64,000 nt of DNA from Rhizobium sp. P32RR-XVIII (GTDB taxonomy: Bacteria > Pseudomonadota > Alphaproteobacteria > Rhizobiales > Rhizobiaceae): positions 248,001-312,000 of the forward strand of contig NZ_JABAIH010000007.1 of the NCBI RefSeq assembly GCF_012641395.1, written 5' to 3'. This document shows, piece after piece, positions 16,436-25,502 of the stretch. Every line of letters starts with the position of its first letter. Position 1 is the first letter of the stretch. Below the pieces are notes generated by a model, which worked only from the letters and a program-made list of their open reading frames with translations, did no database searches and was not told the DNA's origin. The position numbers and the translations under genes were made by a program.

Positions 16436-18871
16436 ATGACTGACATATCCGCGACGGAAAACGGCGTTAACACCGAATATGGCGCAGACTCCATCAAGGT
16501 CCTGAAGGGACTCGATGCCGTGCGCAAGCGTCCGGGCATGTATATCGGCGACACTGACGACGGTTCCGGTCTGCATCACATGGTCTACGAGGTGGTCGAC
16601 AATGCGATCGACGAGGCGCTCGCAGGCCATGCCGATATTGTCACTGTCGCGCTCAATCCCGATGGGTCCGTCACGGTGACCGACAACGGCCGCGGCATTC
16701 CGACGGATATCCATAGCGGCGAAGGCGTGTCTGCAGCCGAAGTCATCATGACGCAGCTCCATGCCGGCGGTAAGTTCGACCAGAATTCCTACAAGGTTTC
16801 CGGCGGTTTGCACGGTGTCGGCGTTTCCGTTGTCAATGCGCTTTCCGTCTGGCTGAAGCTGAAAATCCGTCGCCAGGGCAAGATTCATGAGATGAGCTTC
16901 ACGCATGGCGTGGCCGACGCGCCGCTGAAGGTGACGGGGGACGCTGGCAACGAGACCGGCACGGAAGTCAGCTTCATGCCGAGCACCGAAACATTCACGA
17001 TGACGGACTTCGACTACGCTACGCTGGAGCACCGTCTGCGCGAGCTTGCCTTCCTGAATTCCGGTGTCCGCATTCTGCTCACCGACAAGCGCCATTCGGA
17101 TATCAAGCAGGAAGAGATGCGCTATGACGGCGGCTTGGAGGCCTTCGTTGCCTATCTCGATCGCGCCAAAAAGCCGCTGGTCGACAAGCCCGTTGCAATC
17201 CGCGGTGAAAAGGATGGCATCACCGTCGAAGTGGCCATGTGGTGGAACGACAGCTACCACGAAAACGTGCTCTGTTTCACCAACAACATTCCGCAGCGCG
17301 ACGGCGGAACGCATATGGCAGGCTTCCGCGCCGCGCTGACGCGCCAGGTCGTGTCCTATGCCGACAGCTCCGGCATCACCAAGAAAGAGAAAGTCACGCT
17401 GCAGGGCGAAGACTGCCGCGAAGGCCTGACGGCGGTGCTGTCCGTCAAAGTGCCTGATCCGAAGTTTTCTTCGCAGACCAAGGACAAGCTCGTTTCCTCT
17501 GAAGTTCGGCCGGTTGTCGAAAGCCTCGTCAACGAGGCGCTCAGCACGTGGTTCGAAGAGCACCCGACGGAGGCGAAAGTGCTTGTCGGCAAGGTTGTCG
17601 AAGCCGCTGCGGCTCGCGAAGCTGCCCGCAAGGCGCGCGAACTCACGCGCCGCAAGGGCGCCCTCGATATTGCCTCCTTGCCCGGCAAGCTTGCCGATTG
17701 CTCGGAACGTGACCCGGCCAAATCAGAAGTCTTCCTGGTCGAGGGCGACTCTGCAGGCGGTTCGGCCAAGCAAGGCCGGTCGCGAGAAAACCAGGCGATC
17801 CTGCCGCTTCGAGGCAAGATCCTGAACGTCGAGCGCGCCCGCTTCGACAAGATGCTTTCGAGCCAGGAAATCGGCACGCTGATCACCGCGCTCGGCACAG
17901 GCATCGGCAAGGACGAATTCAACGCTGAAAAGCTTCGTTATCACAAGATCATCATCATGACGGATGCCGACGTCGACGGCGCCCACATCCGCACTCTGCT
18001 GTTGACCTTCTTCTTCCGCCAGATGCCGGAACTGATCGAGCGCGGCCATCTCTATATCGCCCAGCCTCCGCTTTATAAGGTCTCGCGCGGAAAGTCCGTT
18101 CAATATGTGAAGGACGAAAAAGCGCTGGAAGACTATCTGATTAGCCAGGGGCTAGAGGATGCGGCGCTGAAGCTGGGAAGCGGCGAGGTCCGTGCGGGGC
18201 AGGACCTCCGGGAAGTCATTGTCGATGCGTTGCGCTTGCGTGCGTTGCTCGACAACTTGCACTCGCGCTACAACCGCGCTGTCGTTGAGCAGGCGGCAAT
18301 CGCCGGGGCTTTGAACGCCGAGGCGGTGAGCGATCGCGCTCGGGCCGAACAGCTTGCCGGCGAAGTCGCCAAACGTCTCGACATGATCGCCGAGGAAACC
18401 GAGCGCGGCTGGGAAGGCGCCCTCACCAGCGAAGGCGGATTGCGGTTCGAGCGCATGGTGCGCGGTGTCAAGGAAGTCGTGACGCTCGACATGGCTCTGA
18501 TCGGTTCGCAAGACGCCCGCCAAATTGATCAGTTGTCGTCGCGCCTGAAGGAAATCTATCACATATCGCCAGCGCTTTCCCGCCGCGACGGCGATGCTGA
18601 GATCTCCGGCGCGCGTGCTTTGCTTGACGCCATCTTCGCCAGCGGACGCAAGGGACTGACGATGCAGCGCTACAAGGGCCTTGGTGAGATGAACGCTGAG
18701 CAGCTCTGGGAGACGACGCTCGATCCGAACGTTCGTTCGCTATTGCAGGTGAAAGTCAACGATGCGACGGATGCCGATGGTCTTTTCGCCCGCCTGATGG
18801 GCGACGAAGTCGAGCCTCGGCGCGAATTCATCCAGGACAATGCGCTGAGCGTGGCGAACCTCGATATTTAA
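16436..18871 (+). CDS. gyrB: DNA gyrase subunit B
   Basis: GyrB is the ATPase subunit of gyrase, which introduces negative supercoils with GyrA. The 811-residue protein has the GHKL ATPase (VVDNAIDEALAG; GGLHGVGVSVVNALS), the transducer domain, the TOPRIM domain (VEGDSAGGSAKQGRSRENQA and TDADVDGAHIRTLL) and the C-terminal QRYKGLGEMNAEQLWETT signature. Length is normal for alphaproteobacteria. The 134-nt gap upstream should hold its promoter, and a strong intrinsic terminator follows the stop. The gene is about 8 kb from the candidate oriC, consistent with its origin-proximal place in related genomes. Confidence 0.98.
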   Translation: MTDISATENGVNTEYGADSIKVLKGLDAVRKRPGMYIGDTDDGSGLHHMVYEVVDNAIDEALAGHADIVTVALNPDGSVTVTDNGRGIPTDIHSGEGVSAAEVIMTQLHAGGKFDQNSYKVSGGLHGVGVSVVNALSVWLKLKIRRQGKIHEMSFTHGVADAPLKVTGDAGNETGTEVSFMPSTETFTMTDFDYATLEHRLRELAFLNSGVRILLTDKRHSDIKQEEMRYDGGLEAFVAYLDRAKKPLVDKPVAIRGEKDGITVEVAMWWNDSYHENVLCFTNNIPQRDGGTHMAGFRAALTRQVVSYADSSGITKKEKVTLQGEDCREGLTAVLSVKVPDPKFSSQTKDKLVSSEVRPVVESLVNEALSTWFEEHPTEAKVLVGKVVEAAAAREAARKARELTRRKGALDIASLPGKLADCSERDPAKSEVFLVEGDSAGGSAKQGRSRENQAILPLRGKILNVERARFDKMLSSQEIGTLITALGTGIGKDEFNAEKLRYHKIIIMTDADVDGAHIRTLLLTFFFRQMPELIERGHLYIAQPPLYKVSRGKSVQYVKDEKALEDYLISQGLEDAALKLGSGEVRAGQDLREVIVDALRLRALLDNLHSRYNRAVVEQAAIAGALNAEAVSDRARAEQLAGEVAKRLDMIAEETERGWEGALTSEGGLRFERMVRGVKEVVTLDMALIGSQDARQIDQLSSRLKEIYHISPALSRRDGDAEISGARALLDAIFASGRKGLTMQRYKGLGEMNAEQLWETTLDPNVRSLLQVKVNDATDADGLFARLMGDEVEPRREFIQDNALSVANLDI

Positions 18872-18887
18872 TGGAAGTGCTTTCACC

Positions 18888-18916
18888 AAAAGGCGCGCTC
18901 TACGGGCGCGCCTTTT
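18888..18916. terminator. Intrinsic terminator after gyrB, likely bidirectional
   Basis: AAAAGGCGCGC (18888-18898) pairs perfectly with GCGCGCCTTTT (18906-18916) across a 7-nt loop. A-runs and T-runs on the two sides let it serve both gyrB and the convergent nitroreductase gene. Confidence 0.92.
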
Positions 18917-18927
18917 GTTTTGTGGTC

Positions 18928-19521
18928 TCAATTCGCGATGAATTTGCCGTTGAAGGCGACGTCCGAGAGCGGCTTTCGGTGGCTCGGTACTTCGCGTTCC
19001 TGATTTTGCTCCGAGAGAACGCTTTTGTCGGCGAGACGACCGAGGGCAATGCCCGCCTCGACGCGATAACCCTCCGGGATCGCAAAGGCCTCTTTGATCT
19101 CATCGAGTTTGATTCCGGCCATGCCGTGAGCATAGAAGCCTGAGAAACGTGCCTGCAAGGCAAGATGCCCCCAAGCAGCACCGGCATCGAACGAATGCGT
19201 GTAACTCCGCTTGTTTTCCGAAAAATCGCCGCGAAAGCCGCGCGAGACGACGAAGATCAGCGCGGACGCATGCTTTGCCCACTCCTGATTTGATTCGACG
19301 AGCAAACCGAGATGCCTTTCGAAGTGTTCGGTACCTTTGAGCGCGTATATGAAGCGCCAGGGCTGCAGATTGCTGGCGGACGGCGCCCAATGCGCGGCAT
19401 CCAGGATCGTCAGCAATTGCTCTTCGCTTATGATTTCGCCGGTAAAGGCGCGCGGCGACCAACGATTGAGAAACATGGCGTCAATCGGATATTCGGATTT
19501 GCGGCTATTGGCTTCAGTCAT
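18928..19521 (-). CDS. Nitroreductase-family oxidoreductase
   Basis: Nitroreductase-fold enzymes use FMN and NAD(P)H to reduce nitro compounds, quinones or enones. The 197-residue protein from the ATG at 19521 (MTEANSRKSEYPIDAMFLNRWSPRAF) has the FMN-binding RWSPRAFTG and AHWAPSASNLQPWRFIYAL segments and the AAWGHLALQARFSGFYAHGMAGI region near the C-terminus. The open frame runs much further upstream on the minus strand, but that extension is antisense to the gene at 19780 and has no family resemblance. GGAAA lies just before the chosen ATG. It is divergent from the fumarylacetoacetase-family gene; substrate unknown. Confidence 0.9.
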   Translation of the reverse strand: MTEANSRKSEYPIDAMFLNRWSPRAFTGEIISEEQLLTILDAAHWAPSASNLQPWRFIYALKGTEHFERHLGLLVESNQEWAKHASALIFVVSRGFRGDFSENKRSYTHSFDAGAAWGHLALQARFSGFYAHGMAGIKLDEIKEAFAIPEGYRVEAGIALGRLADKSVLSEQNQEREVPSHRKPLSDVAFNGKFIAN

Positions 19522-19710
19522 CTTGTTTCCGGGTGTTGGGGGCGGGATGTGCCGGATCATATTGCCCGCCGAAGGAACTTTGCAAGCCAACCCATTCCAA
19601 AGGGGGCGTTCCGTGAACGGGCGCCAGGAACGGGTTATGCTCACGGCTCGCCATCGATGCCTGGCTTTGTGCAGGGAAAATTTTCGAGAGTGCGTACCGC
19701 TCAGGCGAAA

Positions 19711-19732
19711 AGCTGTACTGACAAGTACGGCT
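19711..19732. promoter_or_regulatory. Operator-like inverted repeat upstream of the fumarylacetoacetase-family gene
   Basis: AGCTGTACT (19711-19719) and AGTACGGCT (19724-19732) form near-perfect 9-nt arms (one mismatch) around GACA. It lies about 50 nt before the start at 19780 and within the 258-nt divergent gap shared with the nitroreductase gene. The TACT-N4-AGTA core resembles sites of winged-helix regulators of the HxlR/DUF24 type that often control nitroreductases; this resemblance is inference. Confidence 0.5.
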
Positions 19733-19779
19733 AACTGGTCCATAGGTGGCACGTCTATTTTCGGTAAGGAGGATATCTC

Positions 19780-20622
19780 ATGAAGCTGATGCGTGTTGGC
19801 GAATCTGGCCGGGAAAAGCCGGCTCTGCTCGATTCCACAGGCAAGATCCGCGATCTTTCGGCGCATGTGGCCGACATTGGTGGCGAAGCGATTTCGCCGG
19901 CCGGTCTTGCGCGGATCGCAGCGCTCGACCCGCAGAGCCTCCCGGAATTGGCGCCGAGCCGCATCGGCGCCTGCGTAGCAGGCACGGGGAAGTTCATCTG
20001 CATCGGCCTCAACTTCTCGGATCATGCCGCCGAAACCGGCGCGACCGTTCCGCCGGAGCCGATCATTTTCATGAAAGCGACCTCCGCGATCGTCGGACCA
20101 AACGACAATGTCATCATCCCGCGCGGTTCGGAAAAGACCGATTGGGAAGTCGAACTCGGTGTCGTCATCGGCAAGACGGCAAAATACGTCGCCGAAGCTG
20201 AAGCGCTGGACTACGTCGCCGGCTATTGCGTCTCCAATGACGTTTCGGAACGTGCCTTCCAGACGGAGCGGTCCGGACAGTGGACGAAGGGCAAGTCCTG
20301 CGACACCTTCGGCCCGGTCGGTCCGTGGCTCGTCACAAAGGATGAGATCGTCGATCCGCAGAACCTTGGCATGTGGTTGAAGGTCAACGGCCAGACGATG
20401 CAGAACGGTTCTTCGAAGACGATGGTTTACGGCGTTGCCTACCTGGTCTCCTATCTCAGCCAGTTCATGTCGCTGCATCCGGGTGATGTGATCTCCACCG
20501 GCACACCTCCGGGCGTTGGCATGGGCATGAAGCCGCCACGGTTTCTCAAAGCCGGCGATGTCGTCGAGCTTGGGATCGAAGGTCTCGGTACCCAGAAGCA
20601 GACTTTCGTCGCAGACCGCTGA
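19780..20622 (+). CDS. Fumarylacetoacetate hydrolase-family protein
   Basis: The family includes fumarylacetoacetase, ureidoglycolate lyase, acylpyruvases and 2-hydroxyhepta-2,4-diene-1,7-dioate isomerase. The 280-residue protein has a short N-terminal domain (MKLMRVGESGREKPALLDSTG) and a catalytic domain with CIGLNFSDHAAETG, the metal-binding glutamates in KTDWEVELGVVIGK, and STGTPPGVGMG near the C-terminus. The specific substrate cannot be told from sequence. A very strong ribosome-binding site (AAGGAGG) lies 8 nt before the ATG. An operator-like repeat lies upstream and a clear terminator follows, so it is probably a single-gene unit. Confidence 0.9.
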   Translation: MKLMRVGESGREKPALLDSTGKIRDLSAHVADIGGEAISPAGLARIAALDPQSLPELAPSRIGACVAGTGKFICIGLNFSDHAAETGATVPPEPIIFMKATSAIVGPNDNVIIPRGSEKTDWEVELGVVIGKTAKYVAEAEALDYVAGYCVSNDVSERAFQTERSGQWTKGKSCDTFGPVGPWLVTKDEIVDPQNLGMWLKVNGQTMQNGSSKTMVYGVAYLVSYLSQFMSLHPGDVISTGTPPGVGMGMKPPRFLKAGDVVELGIEGLGTQKQTFVADR

Positions 20623-20657
20623 CTTCGCCGATCTCTTAACGATTGAAGCGCATCATG

Positions 20658-20684
20658 ATGCCGGGGATTTGATAGCCCCGGCAT
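20658..20684 (+). terminator. Intrinsic terminator after the fumarylacetoacetase-family gene
   Basis: ATGCCGGGG (20658-20666) pairs perfectly with CCCCGGCAT (20676-20684) and is followed by TTCTTTTTG. Confidence 0.9.
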
Positions 20685-20828
20685 TTCTTTTTGCGGTGCG
20701 GACCCCTATGTTGCTATGCAACAAAAGCCTGTTAATCTGCGTTGAAGTGCCAGCAGAGATGATGGAAAGAAGTGTGTGCCTGCCCCCAAAGGCGCCGTCT
20801 TTTCCGATAAAGAAAGGTGGCGCATCCT

Positions 20829-22100
20829 ATGTTTTATCAGCTCTATGAATTGAATCATGCCATGGTAGCGCCGTTCCGCGCTGCCGCCGATGTAATGCGG
20901 CTCGCCTATACCAACCCGCTCAATCCGTTTTCGCAGACGCCTCTCGGCCGCACATTTGCTGCCAGTTTCGAAATGTTCGAGCGCACGACGCGCCGCTACG
21001 GCAAGCCGGAGTTCGGGCTGAAGGAAACGGTGATCGGCGACAGCAAGGTCGCAGTTCGTGAAAAGATCGTCTGGTCTCGAGCCTTCTGCAACCTTCTCCA
21101 TTTCGAACGCGACACGCCCTCCGGTCACAACGATCCGCGAATACTGATCGTTGCACCCATGTCCGGCCACTATGCCACGCTGCTTCGCGGTACGGTCGAG
21201 GCGTTGCTCCCAAGCGCCGATATCTACATCACCGACTGGGTCGATGCCCGCATGGTGCCGATGACGGAAGGCACTTTCGATCTCAACGACTATATCGATT
21301 ACGTCATCGAGATGCTGCATTTCCTCGGTCCCGATACGCACGTGGTCGCCGTATGCCAGCCCTCGGTCCCGGCTTTGGCGGCTGCCGCTGTCATGGAAGA
21401 GGCCAATGATCCGTTGTCGCCGTCGTCCATGACGCTGATGGGCGGACCGATCGACACCCGGATCAATCCGACAGCCGTCAACAAGCTCGCGGAAGACAGG
21501 CCGCTCGAGTGGTTTGCGGAAAACGTCGTGATGAATGTGCCGTGGCCGCAGCCGGGCTTCATGCGCCCGGTCTATCCGGGCTTCCTCCAGCTATCGGGTT
21601 TCATGTCGATGAATCTCGACCGCCACGTGATCGCCCACAAGGAGTTCTTCATGCATCTCGTGAAGAATGATGGTGAGCCTGAGAAGCACCGCGATTTCTA
21701 CGACGAATACCTGGCCGTCATGGACCTCACTGCGGAATTTTACCTGCAGACCGTCGATCAGGTTTTCAAGGAGCATTCCCTGCCCAAGGGCGAATTGATT
21801 CATCGCGGCAAGCGCGTCGATCCGGCCGCAATCCGCAATGTGGCGCTTCTGACCGTCGAGGGCGAGAACGACGATATCTCCGGTGTCGGCCAGACACAGG
21901 CAGCCCAGACGATCTGCACCAATATCCCCGAGGATATGCGGATGCACTACCTACAGCCGGATGTCGGGCACTATGGCGTCTTCAACGGATCACGCTTCCG
22001 ACGCGAGATCGCGCCTCGCATCGTCAACTTTGTCCGCGACCACGCTCGGGCAGCGAAACCGGCCGTGAAGCGCGTCATCAAAGGCGGAAGATCCGCCTGA
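20829..22100 (+). CDS. phaZ: Intracellular polyhydroxybutyrate depolymerase PhaZ
   Basis: PhaZ mobilises stored poly-3-hydroxybutyrate. The protein from the ATG at 20829 is 423 residues and starts MFYQLYELNHAMVAPFRAAADV, the usual start of this family. It has the alpha/beta-hydrolase core with HVVAVCQPSVPAL: the nucleophile position is cysteine (Cys176) rather than serine, as in intracellular depolymerases of the Ralstonia PhaZ1 type. The histidine is in VGHYGVFNGSRF near the C-terminus. A GTG at 20817 is a possible earlier start, but AGAAAGG fits the ATG. Rhizobia accumulate the polymer, so the role fits. Terminators flank it upstream. Confidence 0.93.
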   Translation: MFYQLYELNHAMVAPFRAAADVMRLAYTNPLNPFSQTPLGRTFAASFEMFERTTRRYGKPEFGLKETVIGDSKVAVREKIVWSRAFCNLLHFERDTPSGHNDPRILIVAPMSGHYATLLRGTVEALLPSADIYITDWVDARMVPMTEGTFDLNDYIDYVIEMLHFLGPDTHVVAVCQPSVPALAAAAVMEEANDPLSPSSMTLMGGPIDTRINPTAVNKLAEDRPLEWFAENVVMNVPWPQPGFMRPVYPGFLQLSGFMSMNLDRHVIAHKEFFMHLVKNDGEPEKHRDFYDEYLAVMDLTAEFYLQTVDQVFKEHSLPKGELIHRGKRVDPAAIRNVALLTVEGENDDISGVGQTQAAQTICTNIPEDMRMHYLQPDVGHYGVFNGSRFRREIAPRIVNFVRDHARAAKPAVKRVIKGGRSA

Positions 22101-22244
22101 GTTAGCGTCTGCTGATTTAAGCTTGACCGTTCAAGGGCTTGTCCGATTTCATAATCGATCGTCTTGAAGGGTTGCGTAGCGGTAACCACATCGATTTTCA
22201 GCGTTCGGTATTCTGCCGGACGCCGAAAGGGAGGATACCGCACG

Positions 22245-22679
22245 ATGAACCAGTCAGCATTGCTCCGCCCGGATTGGACTCCGGCTACCATTGCGTTGAT
22301 GGTGCTCGGCTTCGTGGTCTTTTGGCCTCTGGGCCTGGCCATGCTTGCCTATATCATCTTCGGCGAACGCCTTCGTGGCTTCAAGCGCGATACGAATAAC
22401 GCGACTGACAGCTTCTTTGCAGGCTGCCGCCGTTCGCACGGCCGCTACCGCCCGCATTTTTCGACCGGCAACGTCGCCTTTGACGACTGGCGGAAGGCTG
22501 AACTCGACCGCCTCGAAGAAGAGCGCCGGAAGCTCGACGAAATGCGTGAAGAATTCGATACCTACATGCGCGAGCTTCGCCGCGCCAAGGACCAGGAAGA
22601 ATTCGACCGTTTCATGCGCGACCGCAAGAATGCAAAGCGCGATGACAGCGGCCCGGCCGCCGAGTTCCAGACACCTTGA
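22245..22679 (+). CDS. DUF2852 membrane protein
   Basis: The 144-residue protein starts MNQSALLRPDWTPATIALMV and has one or two hydrophobic segments near the N-terminus (TIALMVLGFVVFWPLGLAMLAYIIFGERL), then a long charged helical region (about 80-130: ELDRLEEERRKLDEMREEFDTYMRELRRAKDQEEFDRFMRDRK) that is probably a coiled coil. This matches the DUF2852 family of alphaproteobacteria, which has no known function. GGGAGG lies 8-10 nt before the ATG at 22245; the longer frame from 22164 is less likely. A terminator follows directly. Confidence 0.88.
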   Translation: MNQSALLRPDWTPATIALMVLGFVVFWPLGLAMLAYIIFGERLRGFKRDTNNATDSFFAGCRRSHGRYRPHFSTGNVAFDDWRKAELDRLEEERRKLDEMREEFDTYMRELRRAKDQEEFDRFMRDRKNAKRDDSGPAAEFQTP

Positions 22680-22700
22680 CGGACTTAATGGACCTCACCT

Positions 22701-22725
22701 AACCGGCATCCCGGCGATGCCGGTT
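22701..22725 (+). terminator. Intrinsic terminator after the DUF2852 gene
   Basis: AACCGGCATC (22701-22710) pairs perfectly with GATGCCGGTT (22716-22725) around a 5-nt loop and is followed by TTTCTTTG. Confidence 0.9.
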
Positions 22726-22767
22726 TTTCTTTGCCTGAATTTCCCGCGAATCGTATAGAAAAGCCCT

Positions 22768-23532
22768 ATGTTTCCGCTTCTTTCAAAGCTGCGGCGGTCT
22801 GCCGCCAGAAAGCCTGCGCCGCCTGAAACGCGGACGCTTGATGTGGCGGGGCGGCTGATGCCGCTGACGATCAAGCAGCATGATCGCGCAACGCGGATCA
22901 CGTTGCGGATCGAGCCCGGCGGCAGGGCGCTGAAAATGACAGTTCCGAAAGGGCTTGCGTCACGTGAGGTCAATGCGTTCCTCGATCGTCATCAGGGATG
23001 GCTGCTGACGAAGCTCGCAAAATTTTCAGTCGACAGCGCGTTACACGATGGCGGCCAGATCCTCTTCCGCGGCATCAAGCACCGGATCGAGCACACCGGC
23101 AGTCTGCGCGGTCTAACCGAAGCGATCGTGATCGATGGCCGGCATGTGCTCAAGGTCAGCGGCCTGCCGGAACATCTCGGCCGCCGAATTGCGACGTTTC
23201 TGAAGAAGGAAGCGCGCGCCGACCTCGAGCGGCTCGCTAACGTCCACGCGCGTTCGATAAAGGCACCGATCAAGTCGATTTCCATGAAGGATACGCGCAG
23301 CCGCTGGGGTTCATGTTCGTCGGAGGGAAATCTGAGTTTTTCCTGGCGTATCGTCATGGCGCCTGGCTCGGTGATCGACTATCTGGCCGCGCATGAGGTG
23401 GCGCATCTCAAGGAGATGAATCACGGCCCGCGTTTCTGGGCGCTCTGCGGGAAGCTCTGCCCGCATATGGAAGAGGCGAAATCCTGGCTGAAACGCCACG
23501 GCAGCCAGCTTCATGCAATCGATTTCGATTGA
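22768..23532 (+). CDS. YgjP-like metal-dependent protease/hydrolase (DUF45)
   Basis: The 254-residue protein has the zincin motif HEVAHLKEMNH (His209, Glu210, His213, with a possible third ligand His219) followed by GPRFW, the signature of the YgjP/DUF45 family. Upstream is the conserved DTRSRWGSCSSEGNLSFSWRIVMAP segment. Members are predicted metallopeptidases; some are described as phosphatases acting on nucleotides, and the substrate here is unknown. It stands between a terminator and trpF, with 75 nt before trpF, so it could be co-transcribed with the trp genes or independent. Confidence 0.88.
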   Translation: MFPLLSKLRRSAARKPAPPETRTLDVAGRLMPLTIKQHDRATRITLRIEPGGRALKMTVPKGLASREVNAFLDRHQGWLLTKLAKFSVDSALHDGGQILFRGIKHRIEHTGSLRGLTEAIVIDGRHVLKVSGLPEHLGRRIATFLKKEARADLERLANVHARSIKAPIKSISMKDTRSRWGSCSSEGNLSFSWRIVMAPGSVIDYLAAHEVAHLKEMNHGPRFWALCGKLCPHMEEAKSWLKRHGSQLHAIDFD

Positions 23533-23607
23533 GTGCGGGCCGTTCTAAATTAAGCGCCAGTCGCAAATTGGCTCGACTCTCTTGCCTTTTCGTGTCACTC
23601 CGCTGCC

Positions 23608-24276
23608 ATGAAACCCGATATCAAAATCTGCGGCCTGAAGAGCGCTGAAGCGATCGACTGTGCGTTGAAGCGCGGCGCAAGCCATATCGGTTTTATCTTC
23701 TTCGAGAAAAGCCCTCGCTATATCGAGCCGGACGTTGCCGGAAAGCTTGCCGAACCCATACGCGGCAAGGCGAAGATAGTGGCCGTCGCGGTCAATCCGA
23801 CAAGCGACGAGCTCGATGAGATCGTCGAGCTTCTGAAGCCGGACATGATCCAACTTCATGGCGACGAGAGCCCCGAACGTGTGTTGACGATAAAGGCTGT
23901 TTACGGCCTGCCGGTCATGAAGGCATTCTCCGTGCGCAGCGCCGACGACCTGAAGCGGGTCGAGGCCTATATTGGCATCGCCGATCGGTTTCTGTTCGAT
24001 GCCAAGCCGCCGAAAGGGTCTGAACTTCCCGGCGGCAATGGCGTTTCCTTCGACTGGAGCCTGCTTGGCTGGCTTGACGACAGCGTGGATTACATGCTTT
24101 CCGGTGGATTGAACAAGGACAACATTGCAGAAGCCTTGGCAATTACCAAGGCGCCCGGCATCGACGTGTCGTCTGGTGTGGAAAGTGCGCCAGGCGTGAA
24201 GAGCGTTGCCATGATCGATGAGTTTTTCGATGCGGTTGAAACGGCCTGCGAGCCCCAAGCCGCCTCAGGGAGTTGA
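23608..24276 (+). CDS. trpF: Phosphoribosylanthranilate isomerase TrpF
   Basis: TrpF isomerises N-(5-phosphoribosyl)anthranilate in tryptophan synthesis. The 222-residue TIM-barrel protein starts MKPDIKICGLKSAEAID, with the catalytic cysteine in KICGLK, IGFIFFEKSPRYI, and the catalytic aspartate in LFDAKPP followed by the GGLNKDN and GIDVSSGVE phosphate-binding segments. The stop is 2 nt before the trpB GTG, indicating coupling. trpF-trpB-trpA-accD-folC is the usual rhizobial operon. I see no attenuator-like leader peptide upstream. Confidence 0.97.
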   Translation: MKPDIKICGLKSAEAIDCALKRGASHIGFIFFEKSPRYIEPDVAGKLAEPIRGKAKIVAVAVNPTSDELDEIVELLKPDMIQLHGDESPERVLTIKAVYGLPVMKAFSVRSADDLKRVEAYIGIADRFLFDAKPPKGSELPGGNGVSFDWSLLGWLDDSVDYMLSGGLNKDNIAEALAITKAPGIDVSSGVESAPGVKSVAMIDEFFDAVETACEPQAASGS

Positions 24277-24278
24277 GT

Positions 24279-25499
24279 GTGAACCAGACGCCAAAACCAA
24301 ATTCCTTCCGTTCCGGCCCCGATGAAGACGGCCGTTTCGGCATCTACGGTGGACGTTTCGTTGCGGAAACGCTGATGCCGCTGATCCTTGATCTGCAGGA
24401 GGAATGGAAGAAGGCCAAGGATGATCCGGAATTCCAGGCCGAACTGAAACATCTCGGCGCTCATTATATCGGCCGGCCGAGTCCGCTTTATTTCGCCGAG
24501 CGCCTCACGGCCGAACTTGGCGGCGCGAAGATCTATTTCAAGCGCGAGGAGCTGAACCACACGGGTTCGCACAAGATCAACAACTGCATCGGCCAGATCC
24601 TGCTTGCCAAGCGGATGGGCAAGACGCGCATCATCGCCGAAACCGGTGCCGGTCAGCACGGCGTCGCGTCTGCGACCGTTGCCGCCCGCTTCGGGCTTCC
24701 CTGCGTCGTCTACATGGGCGCGACCGACGTCGAGCGCCAGGCGCCCAACGTCTTCCGCATGAAGCTGCTTGGCGCCGAGGTCAAGCCGGTAACGGCAGGT
24801 CACGGGACGCTGAAGGACGCCATGAACGAGGCGTTGCGTGACTGGGTCACCAACGTCGACAACACCTATTACCTGATCGGCACGGCTGCCGGTCCGCATC
24901 CCTATCCGGAGATGGTCCGTGATTTCCAGGCCGTGATCGGCACTGAGGCCAAGCAGCAGATGCTGGAGGCCGAGGGCCGTCTGCCGGATCTCGTCATTGC
25001 TGCCGTGGGCGGCGGCTCGAATGCCATCGGCATCTTCCATCCTTTCCTGGATGACGAGAGCGTGAAGATGGTCGGCGTCGAAGCGGGCGGCAAGGGTTTG
25101 CAGGGCGACGAGCACTGTGCGTCGATCACCGCCGGCTCGCCGGGCGTTCTCCATGGCAACCGGACTTACCTGCTGCAGGATGGTGACGGCCAGATCAAGG
25201 AAGGTCACTCGATCTCCGCTGGTCTCGATTATCCCGGTATCGGCCCCGAGCATTCCTATCTGAACGATATCGGCCGCGTCGACTATGTGCCGATCATGGA
25301 CCATGAGGCGCTCGAAGCCTTCCAGACGCTGACGCGTCTTGAGGGCATCATTCCTGCGCTGGAGCCGTCGCATGCGCTTGCCGAAGTGATCAAGCGCGCG
25401 CCGAAGATGGGCAAGGACGAGATCATCCTGATGAACCTCTCGGGCCGCGGCGACAAGGACATCTTCACCGTCGGCAAGATTCTGGGAATGGGTGCATAA
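24279..25499 (+). CDS. trpB: Tryptophan synthase beta subunit TrpB
   Basis: TrpB joins indole and serine through pyridoxal phosphate. Counted from the GTG at 24279 (MNQTPKPNSFRSGPDEDGRF), the protein has 406 residues. The PLP lysine is Lys99 in ELNHTGSHKINN; the glutamate in AETGAGQHG and the phosphate loop GGGSNA are present. A TTG at 24273 would add two residues, but GGGAG is better spaced to the GTG. trpA follows 3 nt after the stop, and TrpA and TrpB form the alpha2-beta2 complex. Confidence 0.98.
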   Translation: MNQTPKPNSFRSGPDEDGRFGIYGGRFVAETLMPLILDLQEEWKKAKDDPEFQAELKHLGAHYIGRPSPLYFAERLTAELGGAKIYFKREELNHTGSHKINNCIGQILLAKRMGKTRIIAETGAGQHGVASATVAARFGLPCVVYMGATDVERQAPNVFRMKLLGAEVKPVTAGHGTLKDAMNEALRDWVTNVDNTYYLIGTAAGPHPYPEMVRDFQAVIGTEAKQQMLEAEGRLPDLVIAAVGGGSNAIGIFHPFLDDESVKMVGVEAGGKGLQGDEHCASITAGSPGVLHGNRTYLLQDGDGQIKEGHSISAGLDYPGIGPEHSYLNDIGRVDYVPIMDHEALEAFQTLTRLEGIIPALEPSHALAEVIKRAPKMGKDEIILMNLSGRGDKDIFTVGKILGMGA

Positions 25500-25502
25500 G
25501 TC

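Noticed and set aside
19522..20478. Upstream in-frame extension of the nitroreductase
   Set aside because: It is antisense to the fumarylacetoacetase-family gene. The nitroreductase family begins at the ATG at 19521 with a good ribosome-binding site.
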